From Sodalis glossinidius str. 'morsitans' (GTDB lineage: Bacteria; Pseudomonadota; Gammaproteobacteria; Enterobacterales; Enterobacteriaceae), in assembly GCF_000010085.1 (NCBI RefSeq), contig NC_007712.1, positions 3,100,001 through 3,164,000 on the forward strand: DNA of 64,000 nt, written 5' to 3'. Under the pieces are notes generated by a model. That model worked only from the letters and a program-made list of their open reading frames with translations. It ran no database searches and was not told the DNA's origin. Shown here one piece after another: positions 1 to 8,298 of this stretch (positions within the stretch are counted from its first letter, which is position 1; the number at the start of each line of letters is the position of its first letter). The position numbers and the translations under genes were made by a program.

Positions 1-192
1 CACTCCCCCCTTCTAACGCTCTTCATTTAGAACAAATCTAGTAAAACGCATTTTTCTATCAAAAAAATTTCTTTGGTAAACAGCCAGATATCGCTATAGA
101 GGAAAATAAAAGCCTTATATAGATATAGCTATTATCACTCCATCAACCCACCAGACAGACGCAAGACGAGTCAGCTGGTGGGAAGCAGTAAC

Positions 193-238
193 CGCTCTTT
201 TAACAATGAGCCATGCGCTCTACGTAGCCGAAAGGCTA
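193..238 (+). promoter_or_regulatory. nut-like site (boxA + boxB) for N antitermination
   Basis: Positions 193-203 read CGCTCTTTTAA, very close to the enterobacterial boxA core CGCTCTTTAACA. About 20 nt further, 225-238 forms a perfect 5-bp stem TAGCC/GGCTA closed by a GAAA loop, the GNRA-like loop type recognised by lambdoid N peptides. The site lies upstream of the N-like gene at 403, as nutL-type sites lie near N. The boxA-boxB spacing is somewhat longer than in lambda. Confidence 0.6.
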
Positions 239-402
239 ATCAATACCCAAGCGTGAGTTTTAGGGTATGGTGAATGTGCAGGCTGATGCACAAGTTCCCC
301 TAATGGCCGCCTGAAAAGAGGGGAGGGTCATGGCCTCAATGTGGCGGAATGTCGGAGATCAGCACCGGCCACCACACCACCAAAGCCTATGTAGGAGGTC
401 AT

Positions 403-777
403 ATGCAACGCAGAACAGCGTACAAAGGCTCATCTGCTGCGCGTCGCCGTGAGCGTCGTGCTCATTTGCAGCCAATAGACGTTAATGATTTCGGCACAAC
501 ACTAACGATTAGCCGCCCCACCCCGTCAAAGGTTGAATTAGCCAGCAAGAGAAAAGTTAGCAGGATAAACAAAGCAGTATCCCCAATCACCCTAACGAAT
601 TTATTTCAGTACCAAGAGCAAATCACCCTTTCCGCCCACAAGCACATGAAAGCCAGATATCCACATCGTGGGACGGTAGTGGAATTTGAGGAGGGTTCGT
701 GCTGCTTGGAGAATGTGGATTTATTTCAGGCGGGATATCGCAATAACCGCAGAAATGCTGAACATATTTTTAAGTGA
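403..777 (+). CDS. lambda N-like antitermination protein
   Basis: 124 residues from the ATG at 403, chosen over the upstream in-frame ATG at 349 because AGGAGGT sits 5 nt before it. An arginine-rich stretch, ARRRERRAHLQ, lies near residues 11-21 and matches the boxB-binding motif of lambda N (TRRRERRAEKQ from memory). The middle part, SRINKAVSPITLTNLFQYQEQI, follows the lambda N pattern of an alanine/proline segment then a tyrosine-rich helix. The likely role is binding boxB RNA and NusA/RNA polymerase so that transcription reads through early terminators into the recombination genes. The adjacent nut-like site supports this. Confidence 0.75.
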   Translation: MQRRTAYKGSSAARRRERRAHLQPIDVNDFGTTLTISRPTPSKVELASKRKVSRINKAVSPITLTNLFQYQEQITLSAHKHMKARYPHRGTVVEFEEGSCCLENVDLFQAGYRNNRRNAEHIFK

Positions 778-784
778 AGCAGGA

Positions 785-961
785 ATGAGAGTAAAAATTA
801 TTTCCGATGACGGTAAGGTTCTCTTTGAGTTATTACCTTCAATGTACGATTATCATGTAAATGGCGAAAATCTAATTAAAGCAGCGCTGGTTGAAGCATT
901 ATGGCAGATGTACAGTCCTGAGCCAAAGTTGAGATATCAGATGGATGAGATTAATCCTTAA
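785..961 (+). CDS. small phage protein, unknown function
   Basis: 58 residues, starting MRVKIISDDGKVLFELLPSM. The ATG at 785 follows the stop of the N-like gene by 7 nt, with GAAG as a possible ribosome site. Composition is acidic and soluble, with no recognisable domain. A longer reading from 686 overlaps the N-like gene and is less likely. Confidence 0.5.
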   Translation: MRVKIISDDGKVLFELLPSMYDYHVNGENLIKAALVEALWQMYSPEPKLRYQMDEINP

Positions 962-1000
962 TGCGGAAAATTACTATGCAAAAATAATAAGGAAAAAGAT

Positions 1001-1243
1001 ATGTTTAAAACTTTTTGGACACTGAAAATCATTAACGTCATTTCAATTATGACATGGATAGCGGCAGGGATAACCACTGTCATTGGCATCATGGATGCAG
1101 AGCCAAAGATAGTTATCTTCTCAGCTATCGCACTAATGTTCAGCCGCCTTTTTCTTGAGTGCATTGCTGTTCAATTCGTGCAAGCTGAAACCTTAAATAA
1201 AATTCTTGATATGTTAAAACCAAAGGAGCAACTCTATGAATAA
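1001..1243 (+). CDS. small phage membrane protein
   Basis: 80 residues with AAGGA 6-7 nt before the ATG. Two hydrophobic stretches (about residues 10-32 and 37-60) suggest two membrane segments, followed by a charged tail ending PKEQLYE. It overlaps the next start by 8 nt, indicating translational coupling. Function unknown; small membrane proteins in this place in lambdoid phages are often host-interaction or exclusion proteins. Confidence 0.6.
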   Translation: MFKTFWTLKIINVISIMTWIAAGITTVIGIMDAEPKIVIFSAIALMFSRLFLECIAVQFVQAETLNKILDMLKPKEQLYE

Positions 1244-1607
1244 CATCATTTGTAGCGACAGCATAAACGAAGTTGTTTTATTCCATGACGATTCCGTAAT
1301 CAATTACGCGCCAAAATTATCGGCCATTGCCACAGAAGAGCTAAACCGCGCAGAAGAAAGCATGCTTGGCTGGTTAAGTAAAGATACTCTTATCACAGAC
1401 TTAGAAAATGCCAACGATGAAATTATGTCACTCAAAGGCGAACTGGAAAAATGGAAGGCACTGGCCGAAGGGCAGGAATGGCTTTTGAAAGATGAGAAAG
1501 ATTTTAAAAAATCAATTCTGGATATCTATGAAAAAGGCTTGGCAAAGAAATCACCAGCACATGAGATACTGGCAAACATCGTAGCTGACACTTATTTTAA
1601 TATTTAA
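1236..1607 (+). CDS. phage protein with coiled coil, unknown function
   Basis: 123 residues beginning inside the end of the previous gene, preceded by AAGGAGCAA. Residues about 55-85 (LITDLENANDEIMSLKGELE onward) have heptad leucines typical of a short coiled coil. No catalytic motif is seen. It belongs to the early operon between the N-like and Sak4-like genes. Confidence 0.6.
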   Translation: MNNIICSDSINEVVLFHDDSVINYAPKLSAIATEELNRAEESMLGWLSKDTLITDLENANDEIMSLKGELEKWKALAEGQEWLLKDEKDFKKSILDIYEKGLAKKSPAHEILANIVADTYFNI

Positions 1608-1659
1608 ACGCGTCATCGCCAAGCAATAAACCCCATCAAATAACACAAGGAATAATTCT

Positions 1660-1827
1660 ATGTACCTCGCTATTGCAGGGGCGACATCCGCTCGCCCTTT
1701 TGACCCTGTGCTGTCTATTCAGCACCATCAATCCAATAAATTAACCGGCAAGAAAGTCATGATTTCCGATAAGAAAAGCTTGCTTGATCGTCTGATTGAT
1801 TTTCTTCGCAGCCCCGGGAGGCCATAA
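1660..1827 (+). CDS. short phage protein (55 aa), unknown function
   Basis: Reads MYLAIAGATSARPFDPVLS and ends FLRSPGRP. The ATG at 1660 has ACAAGGA 8-9 nt upstream, and the stop overlaps the next ATG (TAATG), so coupling with the following gene is likely. The tail is basic and amphipathic (SLLDRLIDFLRS). Coding status rests on the ribosome site and the overlap only. Confidence 0.55.
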   Translation: MYLAIAGATSARPFDPVLSIQHHQSNKLTGKKVMISDKKSLLDRLIDFLRSPGRP

Positions 1828-2138
1828 TGAACCCTTATTTAGCACAAGATAAATATTACGACTATCTTGAGAAGAAGCATCAACAAAAAATAGAAGATGA
1901 AGATTTTATAAGGAAAATAGCCACAGAGCTGTTTGAGAAACATTTCAAAGGAGCTGAAGAGTTTGGTCTTTGCCATGCCTTGCCGGAAGAGATAACCAAA
2001 AATGGCTCCATTTTTAGCCCTGAAGCCGTCAAATCATGGGATGACTATTTTTATTCTCTTTGCGTCAATGTCGCTGAAGGCATTTTGTTAAACAGAAAAA
2101 ATGAAGACTCCATCATAGATTATAGTGAGGTAGCATAA
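1827..2138 (+). CDS. phage protein, unknown function
   Basis: 103 residues, acidic, starting MNPYLAQDKYYDYLEKKHQQ. It is overlapped at both ends by neighbours (TAATG), a signature of a tight phage operon. It directly precedes the Sak4-type ATPase, so it may belong to the recombination module, but no domain is recognised. Confidence 0.6.
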   Translation: MNPYLAQDKYYDYLEKKHQQKIEDEDFIRKIATELFEKHFKGAEEFGLCHALPEEITKNGSIFSPEAVKSWDDYFYSLCVNVAEGILLNRKNEDSIIDYSEVA

Positions 2139-3043
2139 TGGCATTAAAAATAGTTAAAGTATCCCAACCTATCGAAGTAAAAAACCTAATCACCTGCCTT
2201 TACGCACCACCGGGACTGGGGAAAACATCCATGGCCTTTACCGCTGATTCTCCTGTGTTGCTCGACTTTGATAACGGTGCTTACCGCTCACAGTTTCGTA
2301 AAGATACAGTCCAAATAGCCAGCTGGAGCGAAATAGAGCAAATCACCGCTACTGACTTGGCGACTTACAATACCGTTGTGGTTGATACCGCGGGTCGGGT
2401 GCTCGATTCACTTTCTGCCGAATTGATACGCAAAAATCCAAAGTTCAAGGGAATTGGCGGACAGCTATCTTTACAGGGTTTCGGTGCCTTGAAAGCAGGA
2501 TTTTCGGGATGGCTAAATCTGCTTAAATCATTTGGTAAAGATATTATCCTGATAGCTCACATGGAAGAAAAGCAGGTTGGAGAGGATTTAGTTGAACGTC
2601 TTGATATTCAAGGTGGCTCTAAAGGTGAGATTTACAAAGTCGCCAACGTTATGGGACGAATCCGCATTGAAGGCTCAGGCCAGAATACAAAAAGATTGCT
2701 CGACTTTAATCCCAGCGCCTCCGGCTTCGGCAAAAATCCGGCACAGCTGCCAGTTCAGGAAGTCCCGCATTTCAGTCAATGCCCAGATTATTTATCAGCT
2801 ATCATCAGTGCCATCAAGCAAGAGCTAAATAAACAGTCTGAAGAAGCGAGAAAATCCCAAGAAGATCTACAGCGTCTTCGAGTTGATCTACAATGCCTCG
2901 AAAGCGAAGAAGACTTTCAGGATGCCGTAGAGCATTTCTGGGAAGCACCTTCAGAGCATAAACGCCTTTTGAACGAAATAGCTAAAAGTAAAGGATTCTC
3001 GTTCAATAAAGACGAAGGTAAATACATCAAGGTGGCAGCGTAA
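2138..3043 (+). CDS. Sak4-type RecA-like ATPase (phage recombination)
   Basis: 301 residues. A Walker A motif APPGLGKTS lies at about residues 23-31 and a Walker B-like strand TVVVDTAG at about 85-92, followed by an LIAHMEEK segment, as in phage nucleotide-binding proteins of the AAA_24/Sak4 type. The last 80 residues form a charged helical extension (LNKQSEEARKSQEDLQRLR). Sak4 proteins promote single-strand annealing with a phage SSB partner. A nuclease gene overlaps its stop and an SSB-like gene comes next, which fits that role. Confidence 0.75.
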   Translation: MALKIVKVSQPIEVKNLITCLYAPPGLGKTSMAFTADSPVLLDFDNGAYRSQFRKDTVQIASWSEIEQITATDLATYNTVVVDTAGRVLDSLSAELIRKNPKFKGIGGQLSLQGFGALKAGFSGWLNLLKSFGKDIILIAHMEEKQVGEDLVERLDIQGGSKGEIYKVANVMGRIRIEGSGQNTKRLLDFNPSASGFGKNPAQLPVQEVPHFSQCPDYLSAIISAIKQELNKQSEEARKSQEDLQRLRVDLQCLESEEDFQDAVEHFWEAPSEHKRLLNEIAKSKGFSFNKDEGKYIKVAA

Positions 3044-3681
3044 TGATCAGGATATCTGCCACCAATCTTGAAGCCTTCCGCAGATGGAAGGCTCATCCCG
3101 ATGCAGAACTGGATGAAATTATTAACTATCTGCTGAAAAAGACGCCTCCAACGGAAGCTATGGCCGCAGGGTCAGCTTTTCACAAAGTCTTAGAAAAGGC
3201 TTCTTTGGGGGAGTTGAATATCGAGCAAACGGACGGGTTCACTTTTGATTTTAGTAAAATAGAAAGTGAAATAGCTTTACCAGAAACAAGAAAGAGGAAA
3301 ATTACCAGACAGCAAATGGTTAATGGTGAGCGCGTAACCTTTGTCGGCATTGTCGATGCTATGGATGCGACCACTATCTACGACCACAAGCTTACCGGCT
3401 CTCTAGACCCAGAGAACTATACCGATAGTTTGCAATGGCGCTGCTATCTTGACTGGTTCAGTGCAAGAAAATTTACTTACAACTTGTTCAGTAAATACCA
3501 GCCGGCGGCCAATCCCGGTACCTATCTCATCAAACAGTTTATGCCGATAAGTTTTTATGCATATCCCAATATGCACAGAGACGTAATGGCCGTTGCCGAA
3601 GAATTGGTTGAATTTATTAAGGAATATGTTCCAGAACTCATCAAGGATGATGTAAGTTCAACAAGTTTCGAGCTAAATTGA
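3043..3681 (+). CDS. PD-(D/E)XK (RecB/Cas4-like) phage exonuclease
   Basis: 212 residues overlapping the ATPase stop. The motif GSAFHKVLE (about residues 43-51) matches the early GxxxHxxxE helix of RecB-family nucleases. Further on, GIVDAMDATTIYDHKLTG (about 102-119) gives the catalytic D...D-x-K pattern. A QxxxYxxWF-like helix (LQWRCYLDWF) follows, as in this fold. The likely role is 5'-end resection to expose single strands for the Sak4/SSB pair. Confidence 0.75.
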   Translation: MIRISATNLEAFRRWKAHPDAELDEIINYLLKKTPPTEAMAAGSAFHKVLEKASLGELNIEQTDGFTFDFSKIESEIALPETRKRKITRQQMVNGERVTFVGIVDAMDATTIYDHKLTGSLDPENYTDSLQWRCYLDWFSARKFTYNLFSKYQPAANPGTYLIKQFMPISFYAYPNMHRDVMAVAEELVEFIKEYVPELIKDDVSSTSFELN

Positions 3682-3749
3682 GTGTATTCACAGCCACTTT
3701 ATCGCTACTATAGCTTTATAACCATCTGAAATTTAAAGTAAATTATACT

Positions 3750-4346
3750 ATGAGCAAGGCGTTATTCACCTACGACGAATCAGCCGCCATATCCGCAGGC
3801 CAGAGCAACTTTATCAAAGAATCCGGTGCTTACGTTATCACTATCGACGAAGCCAAGGTAGTGAAAAGTCCAGGTGGCGCGACGTTCATTGAGTTTTCAG
3901 GCGAATCAACAGACGGACAACTTATCCAATACCTTTCCGTCTGCATTAACAAGAAAGACGGCTCGGCCAATAGCTACGGCGTTAACATGATCCAAGCCAT
4001 CATGGGCTGTACCGAAGTCAAAAGCATCAGCGAAAAGATGCTCAGCGCCAGCCAAACTATCGTTCCTAAGTTCGCAGGAAAGCGTGTAGGGCTACTGTTA
4101 CAGAAGATTTTACGCACCAAGCAGGACGGCGGAGACACCTACAATTTTGAAATCCGTATCCCGTTCTATCCTGATACGAAGCAGACCATCAAAGAGCGTC
4201 TCGAAAGCCAGAATGCCAAGACTATCGATAGTATGCTTTCTACACTCAAGGATAAGGACGATCGCCGCCATAACCCGCATTACAGCGGACAGCCATCCCA
4301 CGACGTACCGCCAGTCGATGCTTACGAGGATTCAATCCCCTTTTGA
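3750..4346 (+). CDS. phage single-strand DNA-binding protein (DUF669-like)
   Basis: 198 residues. The N-terminal 130 residues are rich in short beta-type stretches (GAYVITIDEAKVVKSPGGAT), as in DUF669/OB-fold phage proteins. The extreme C-terminus is acidic and ends YEDSIPF, matching the D-x-I-P-F tip with which bacterial SSBs recruit repair enzymes. The linker before it is proline/histidine-rich and disordered. It lies 68 nt after the nuclease and completes a Sak4-nuclease-SSB recombination cassette. Confidence 0.75.
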   Translation: MSKALFTYDESAAISAGQSNFIKESGAYVITIDEAKVVKSPGGATFIEFSGESTDGQLIQYLSVCINKKDGSANSYGVNMIQAIMGCTEVKSISEKMLSASQTIVPKFAGKRVGLLLQKILRTKQDGGDTYNFEIRIPFYPDTKQTIKERLESQNAKTIDSMLSTLKDKDDRRHNPHYSGQPSHDVPPVDAYEDSIPF

Positions 4347-4499
4347 CGTCAATTTAGTGAATTGCCCGGCTTTGCTGGAATAAACATTTTATTAGCGTGG
4401 GTGTGTCGCTGAGGATAAAGATTAACACTTATAATTTTAGTAAAAACAAACAGATGTATTGTTTTTACTGAATCTAGGCATACACCACAATCACCCGTT

Positions 4500-4832
4500 T
4501 TACAGCGCAGGCATTACAAACGCTTTCACGACCAAAGAAAGAATACCGATAACCCCAAAGCCGAGCATCCAGCGTATTACCTTTTGCTCAGAGCGGATCC
4601 CAGCCATCTCAAGCTGTAAATCTTTGCGGACTAATTGCATATCCTTGCGAACGTCAGTTATCTGAAAAGTCAGATCCTTGCGCACGTCCTCAAGGTCACG
4701 CTTGGTTGCAACATCCGTCACCTCATGAGACTTGCGTACAACGAGCGAAATCGCCCTAGCCTGATCTCTAGAGATGCCAGCGGTTTCAAGCTCTTCTGAC
4801 GCCTGCAATGTATCAAATGCAACTTGGCCCAT
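4500..4832 (-). CDS. coiled-coil protein with C-terminal membrane anchor (DUF1640/CCDC90-like)
   Basis: 110 residues from the ATG at 4832, which has AGGAGG 7 nt upstream; a longer start at 4880 has none. The N-terminus (MGQVAFDTLQASEELETAGI) is followed by a heptad-rich coiled coil containing four RKDL-type repeats (about residues 45-80). A single hydrophobic segment (WMLGFGVIGILSLVVKAFVM) closes the protein. It is transcribed against the flanking early genes, so it may be a lysogeny-expressed cargo gene. Function is inferred only from architecture. Confidence 0.65.
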   Translation of the reverse strand: MGQVAFDTLQASEELETAGISRDQARAISLVVRKSHEVTDVATKRDLEDVRKDLTFQITDVRKDMQLVRKDLQLEMAGIRSEQKVIRWMLGFGVIGILSLVVKAFVMPAL

Positions 4833-4897
4833 GGGGAAATCCTCCTGTTTAGGCCAAGTGTAGCGTATCCACCACATCAACGGAAGGAGTTACCTCC

Positions 4898-5092
4898 ATG
4901 AACTATAACCAAACCTTGCCTACGCCAACAGGTCTCGAGCAATGGCAGCCACATATCTACGAATTAAAAATCTCACGGGATGGCAAAGACAATATCGTCC
5001 TGGAGTTCGCCGAAATGGGCGTTGCCATCGTTCGCTATGTCCTCACACCGAAGTTGCGCAATCACCTTATGAATACTTTGATGCAGGCGTAA
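4898..5092 (+). CDS. small phage protein, unknown function
   Basis: 64 residues with AAGGAGTTACCTCC upstream of the ATG. It starts MNYNQTLPTPTGLEQWQPH and is followed closely by the gene at 5123. It is divergent from the coiled-coil gene, and the 65-nt gap between them probably holds both promoters. No domain recognised. Confidence 0.6.
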   Translation: MNYNQTLPTPTGLEQWQPHIYELKISRDGKDNIVLEFAEMGVAIVRYVLTPKLRNHLMNTLMQA

Positions 5093-5122
5093 TCCCACCT
5101 ACCACCCTATCGAGGTTCAACC

Positions 5123-5803
5123 ATGCAATTACAAAATCGGGAGTTAGCGCTCCCTGCCCTCGCTGCGCCCGAAATCCGGCCAGCAGAGCGCGATATAGCC
5201 ACTCTACGCCGTCACGTCATCTCCGGTGACTGGACGCCCATCAACAACGGCACATGCACGCTGACCGACCTTGGCTTGCGGCATAACGGTAACGGCCTTG
5301 TCTGGCTGCATTCCGGCGTCTCTGCGCATGAGACTGATAGCGATACCGGGTTGGCGGGGAGCGATAAAGTATCTCATGAGTACCATGAGGGGGTATGTGC
5401 AGATAATAAATTGAAATATAAAGGTTTATTGTCTTTTGTGCAGCCTCGTAAGCTTGACGATTATTGCCTGAATATCCTGATTAACAGTTCCGCATGTACT
5501 CGTTTTAAGCAGCGTCGCAATGGCAAGCCATTATCAACATTTGCCTTGCAAATAGATTTAGGTGTGCGGCGGAAGGCAACGGATGGCTGGTTCGTCTTCC
5601 AGAACCCACACCAATCGGATAAGTACGAGTTGCTGGATACAAAGCGCTATTCGGGCCTCGCCAAAAATTATCAGCGCTTGGACTGGCATCGGTACTCCGT
5701 AGACTACCTGACCGGCATCTTCAGGAATGATGCTGAATTCAGCCGATTGATGACCCTGCTTGGTTATGTGAGCATCCGCACGAAAAATTACCGGGCGCTT
5801 TGA
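5123..5803 (+). CDS. phage protein, mosaic, unknown function
   Basis: 226 residues. The first 75 look like an unrelated leader. The segment GVCADNKLKYKGLLSFVQPRK (about 90-110) recurs in altered form in the reading frame at 5853-5905, with an 18-nt identical DNA stretch at 5385-5402 and 5845-5862. This suggests an internal duplication or recombination between modules. The ribosome site is weak (CGAGG about 10 nt upstream). The gene may be a chimera or contain a frameshift; I do not recognise a function. Confidence 0.45.
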   Translation: MQLQNRELALPALAAPEIRPAERDIATLRRHVISGDWTPINNGTCTLTDLGLRHNGNGLVWLHSGVSAHETDSDTGLAGSDKVSHEYHEGVCADNKLKYKGLLSFVQPRKLDDYCLNILINSSACTRFKQRRNGKPLSTFALQIDLGVRRKATDGWFVFQNPHQSDKYELLDTKRYSGLAKNYQRLDWHRYSVDYLTGIFRNDAEFSRLMTLLGYVSIRTKNYRAL

Positions 5804-5870
5804 AAGCTTCTGGGTCTACCGAATCAGAGGTAAGGGTCTGCTAGATGAGGGGGTATGTGCAGGTAAGAAA

Positions 5871-6071
5871 TTGTCTAAAAAGGCTTTTATTCCTTTTGTC
5901 CAGGCATCGAAAGTTGAAAGATTCGGCTTTAAGCATGTCGCCATTGATGGTAAATGGCTATACGTCTATGACGACCATATTCGGTTCTTGACCCGGAAAC
6001 GCCACCGTGTGAACGGTGTTCGGGTGCAGGGCTATACCGCCAATGGAGTACGCGTTGACATGGTGGCGTAA
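5871..6071 (+). CDS. small basic phage protein, TTG start or 3' piece of a longer gene
   Basis: 66 residues if TTG at 5871 is used: (M)SKKAFIPFVQASKVERFGF to GVRVDMVA. The same frame stays open upstream to about 5772 (reading KITGRFESFWVYRIRGKGLL), so the real gene may begin earlier or be cut off from the gene at 5123 by a frameshift. Rich in Lys/Arg and aromatic residues. Similar in its first part to residues 90-110 of the preceding protein. Confidence 0.4.
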   Translation: MSKKAFIPFVQASKVERFGFKHVAIDGKWLYVYDDHIRFLTRKRHRVNGVRVQGYTANGVRVDMVA

Positions 6072-6177
6072 CCGGGGGGTGTGCAGTAAAATTAATTATT
6101 AATCAGTAATTTACAATTCCCTATCCAGCCACTAAAAACAGAAATCCACCGCCCCATTGACGCAAGGATAACCCATG

Positions 6178-6400
6178 CGCTATAGTCAATCTGCATCTGG
6201 AAATTCAGGTGCCGGGATTGGTCTCCCGCCGAGATTCACCGCGACAGAATGACACGCCGCGAGCGTGTTTTTTATGTCGCACATTTAGCCACATCTCAAT
6301 GGTGGGCTGGATGGGGGAGCCGAAAGGCTCGCCGGAAGGTGAACCCGGTAAGACCAACTCCGTTCAGTTCGCCACCCTAGATTGGTCTCGACGGTGGTGA
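6178..6400 (+). pseudogene. Ash-like protein region
   Basis: Two short frames carry pieces I recognise from the Ash family found upstream of Rha/antirepressor genes: SGAGIGLPPRFTATE at 6206-6250 (which ends in a TGA) and, in another frame, MVGWMGEPKGSPEGEPGKTN at 6299-6358. The split suggests a frameshifted or vestigial gene; conserved RNA structure in this region is also possible. The gap 6072-6177 holds nothing I can name. Confidence 0.45.
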
Positions 6401-6430
6401 ATAAGTTTAGTTCACTATTCGGAGGCTATC

Positions 6431-7021
6431 ATGGCTCTTCACACATCTCTTGCCATACCTAAAGTTACCATTCATAACGGTAAAGCCGTTACAACGTCTA
6501 TTGCTGTCGCTGAATATTTTGAAAAGCAGCACAAGGACGTACTAAAAAAGATCAGATCACTCGAATGCTCAGCAGCTTTCACGACGGCGAACTTTTGCGC
6601 CGTCGGAGTGGAAGTACAGGCTGGCTTCGACAAACGTGAAATTGAAACCTATGAAATGACAAAAGACGGCTTCGTCTTCCTCGTTATGGGCTTCACCGGC
6701 AAGAAGGCAGCAGCGTTCAAGGAAGCTTACATTGCAGAGTTTAACCGCATGGAGGCTCAATTATATGCACCCATATCTGATGAATCGATCAAAGTAACCA
6801 TCCCCTCGGAAGGCCGCTGGTTAGTCTTCTACCAGCATAGACACCACAGAGTAATTAACATCGATGACAAGGATTGTGTTGACTCAGACTATGTCCGACG
6901 CCTACGCCACGATATCCACTCGCTTGTTAAGATACTACAGGACTTTGGTTGCCGCACATTGGTAATGTCTGGTGATGCCAGTCCAGATCTTCTAGATAAG
7001 CCACTTATCAGAAAACACTAA
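6431..7021 (+). CDS. Rha-family phage regulatory protein
   Basis: 196 residues with CGGAGG 7 nt before the ATG. The N-terminal pRha domain is clear: AVTTSIAVAEYFEKQHKDVL, then EMTKDGFVFLVMGFTGKKAA and FKEAYIAEFNRMEAQL, all signature strings of this family. Rha proteins act in lysogeny control and block phage growth in hosts lacking IHF. The C-terminal 80 residues (from about 115) are a separate domain of unknown role. The gene appears intact. Confidence 0.85.
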   Translation: MALHTSLAIPKVTIHNGKAVTTSIAVAEYFEKQHKDVLKKIRSLECSAAFTTANFCAVGVEVQAGFDKREIETYEMTKDGFVFLVMGFTGKKAAAFKEAYIAEFNRMEAQLYAPISDESIKVTIPSEGRWLVFYQHRHHRVINIDDKDCVDSDYVRRLRHDIHSLVKILQDFGCRTLVMSGDASPDLLDKPLIRKH

Positions 7022-7083
7022 TTCTTTAATCCCGGTATCGTGCCGGGGTTCCATTATCGTTTTAACCAACGAGGTATATCTGT

Positions 7084-7891
7084 ATGCAAAATTTAACCAT
7101 TGCACAAACATTGACCATGTCCAGCCGCGAGATTGCGGAGCTTGTCGGTAAACGACACGACCATGTTATCCGTGACGTATGGGAGATGCTTGGACAGCTT
7201 TATCAGATAGAAAAAGATGCCCCAACTTTGGGTGATCATAAAAATCAAAAGGTTACGATAGTTGAAGGTGTGATCGTTGCTATTGATGGGCGTGGCTATG
7301 TCGGCGAGTTCCTTCTCGACCGCCGTCATACCGAAATCCTCATTACCGGCTGACGTGAAACGTCGTGCTTCCGTCATTGATCGCTGGTTCGCTCTTGAGT
7401 CTGGTAAAGCGCAGGCAATCACCGCAGCCCCTGCATTGCCAGAAAATTACATCTCTGCGCTGGAAGCCCTGCTGGAATCGAAAAAGAGTGAAGCTGCACT
7501 GGTATTAGTCAAAAAAGAACAGGAGGCAGAAATTCACGACCTCAAGAACTTATTCAAGGAGGGCATGACCTCTACCCAGTTCTGCAAAATGCTCAACGGC
7601 GTCAATACCCAAAAGGTTAACGGCTGGCTCGCTGAACGCAATTGGCTCTACAACGAAAGCAAATCCGGCATCCGTTGGCGGGCCACATCGTACGCTCGCG
7701 ACAAATACCTGACTGAGCACCAACACATGATTAGCGTTCACGGTGCAGACGACTTCATTAAATACCAGCCAGTATTACTGCGTAAAGGGGCTGAGCGCAT
7801 CTATGACCTATACCGTCGCGGCAAGGTGCCAATGAAACTCAGCTGGAACGGCGATTTTACCCATCAAAAGCAAATCAGCTTCGCATCGTAA
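7084..7891 (+). pseudogene. Rha/Ant-type phage antirepressor, frameshifted
   Basis: The N-terminal part (MQNLTIAQTLTMSSREIAEL onward) is a pRha domain and reads to GEFLLDRRHTEILITG, where a stop occurs at 7351-7353. The family continues here as ...SGYxVxxRxxxIDRW, and that continuation (DVKRRASVIDRWFALES) is present two bases out of frame from about 7352. The C-terminal part (FKEGMTSTQFCKMLNGVN onward) is the ANT/KilA-C DNA-binding domain. A 2-nt loss at about 7351 therefore split a gene of about 270 codons. Confidence 0.8.
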
Positions 7892-7903
7892 GAGGAACCG
7901 TGC

Positions 7904-8107
7904 ATGAAACCCCGAATTCCCGTCGACATCCGTCGGCGGGCTAAAATGCTCATCCGCCTGTGGCGCTCAGGTGCCATCTACGCCAAACGCACCTACCGAC
8001 GCAAATATCTATCAATCCCCGTTAATCGGAGATGGCGGGCATTATCAAAAGACAACGGGCGGCACTGGGACGTGATGAGCCATGCCACCTACAACAACGA
8101 GATTTAG
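7904..8107 (+). CDS. small very basic phage protein
   Basis: 67 residues, MKPRIPVDIRRRAKMLIRLW onward, with AGAGGAA 8-10 nt before the ATG. Arg/Lys/Trp-rich, consistent with nucleic-acid binding. Small basic proteins of this kind follow antirepressors in many lambdoid phages. No assigned function. Confidence 0.6.
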   Translation: MKPRIPVDIRRRAKMLIRLWRSGAIYAKRTYRRKYLSIPVNRRWRALSKDNGRHWDVMSHATYNNEI

Positions 8108-8112
8108 CTGCC

Positions 8113-8298
8113 ATGAAGAACGTGAAGTAATTCAAAGAAGTGCTGTTAGCAAAAGCTCTCGAAAGCAATCGTGAATTTGCTGAGGCAATAGTGCAATGGG
8201 GCAAGGCTGCCAAGCAAGCTAAATCACCGCATAACATGTGTTGGGCAATGGCGCGTAAAGATTACTGCAAATCATGTTTGCGGAACGGATGGATGTAA
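8113..8298 (+). pseudogene. ANR-family-like regulator with early stop
   Basis: The frame from the ATG at 8113 has a TAA at codon 6 (MKNVK*), then reads FKEVLLAKALESNREFAEAI and continues WGKAAKQAK...CWAMARKDYCKSCLRNGWM to a TAA at 8296-8298. The pattern (helix, A-x-L-W-x-x-A-like segment, WAxxRxxYC) resembles the short ANR/PerC-type regulators carried by phages. A GTG at 8140 could restart translation and give a 52-residue protein. Intact use is uncertain. Confidence 0.5.
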
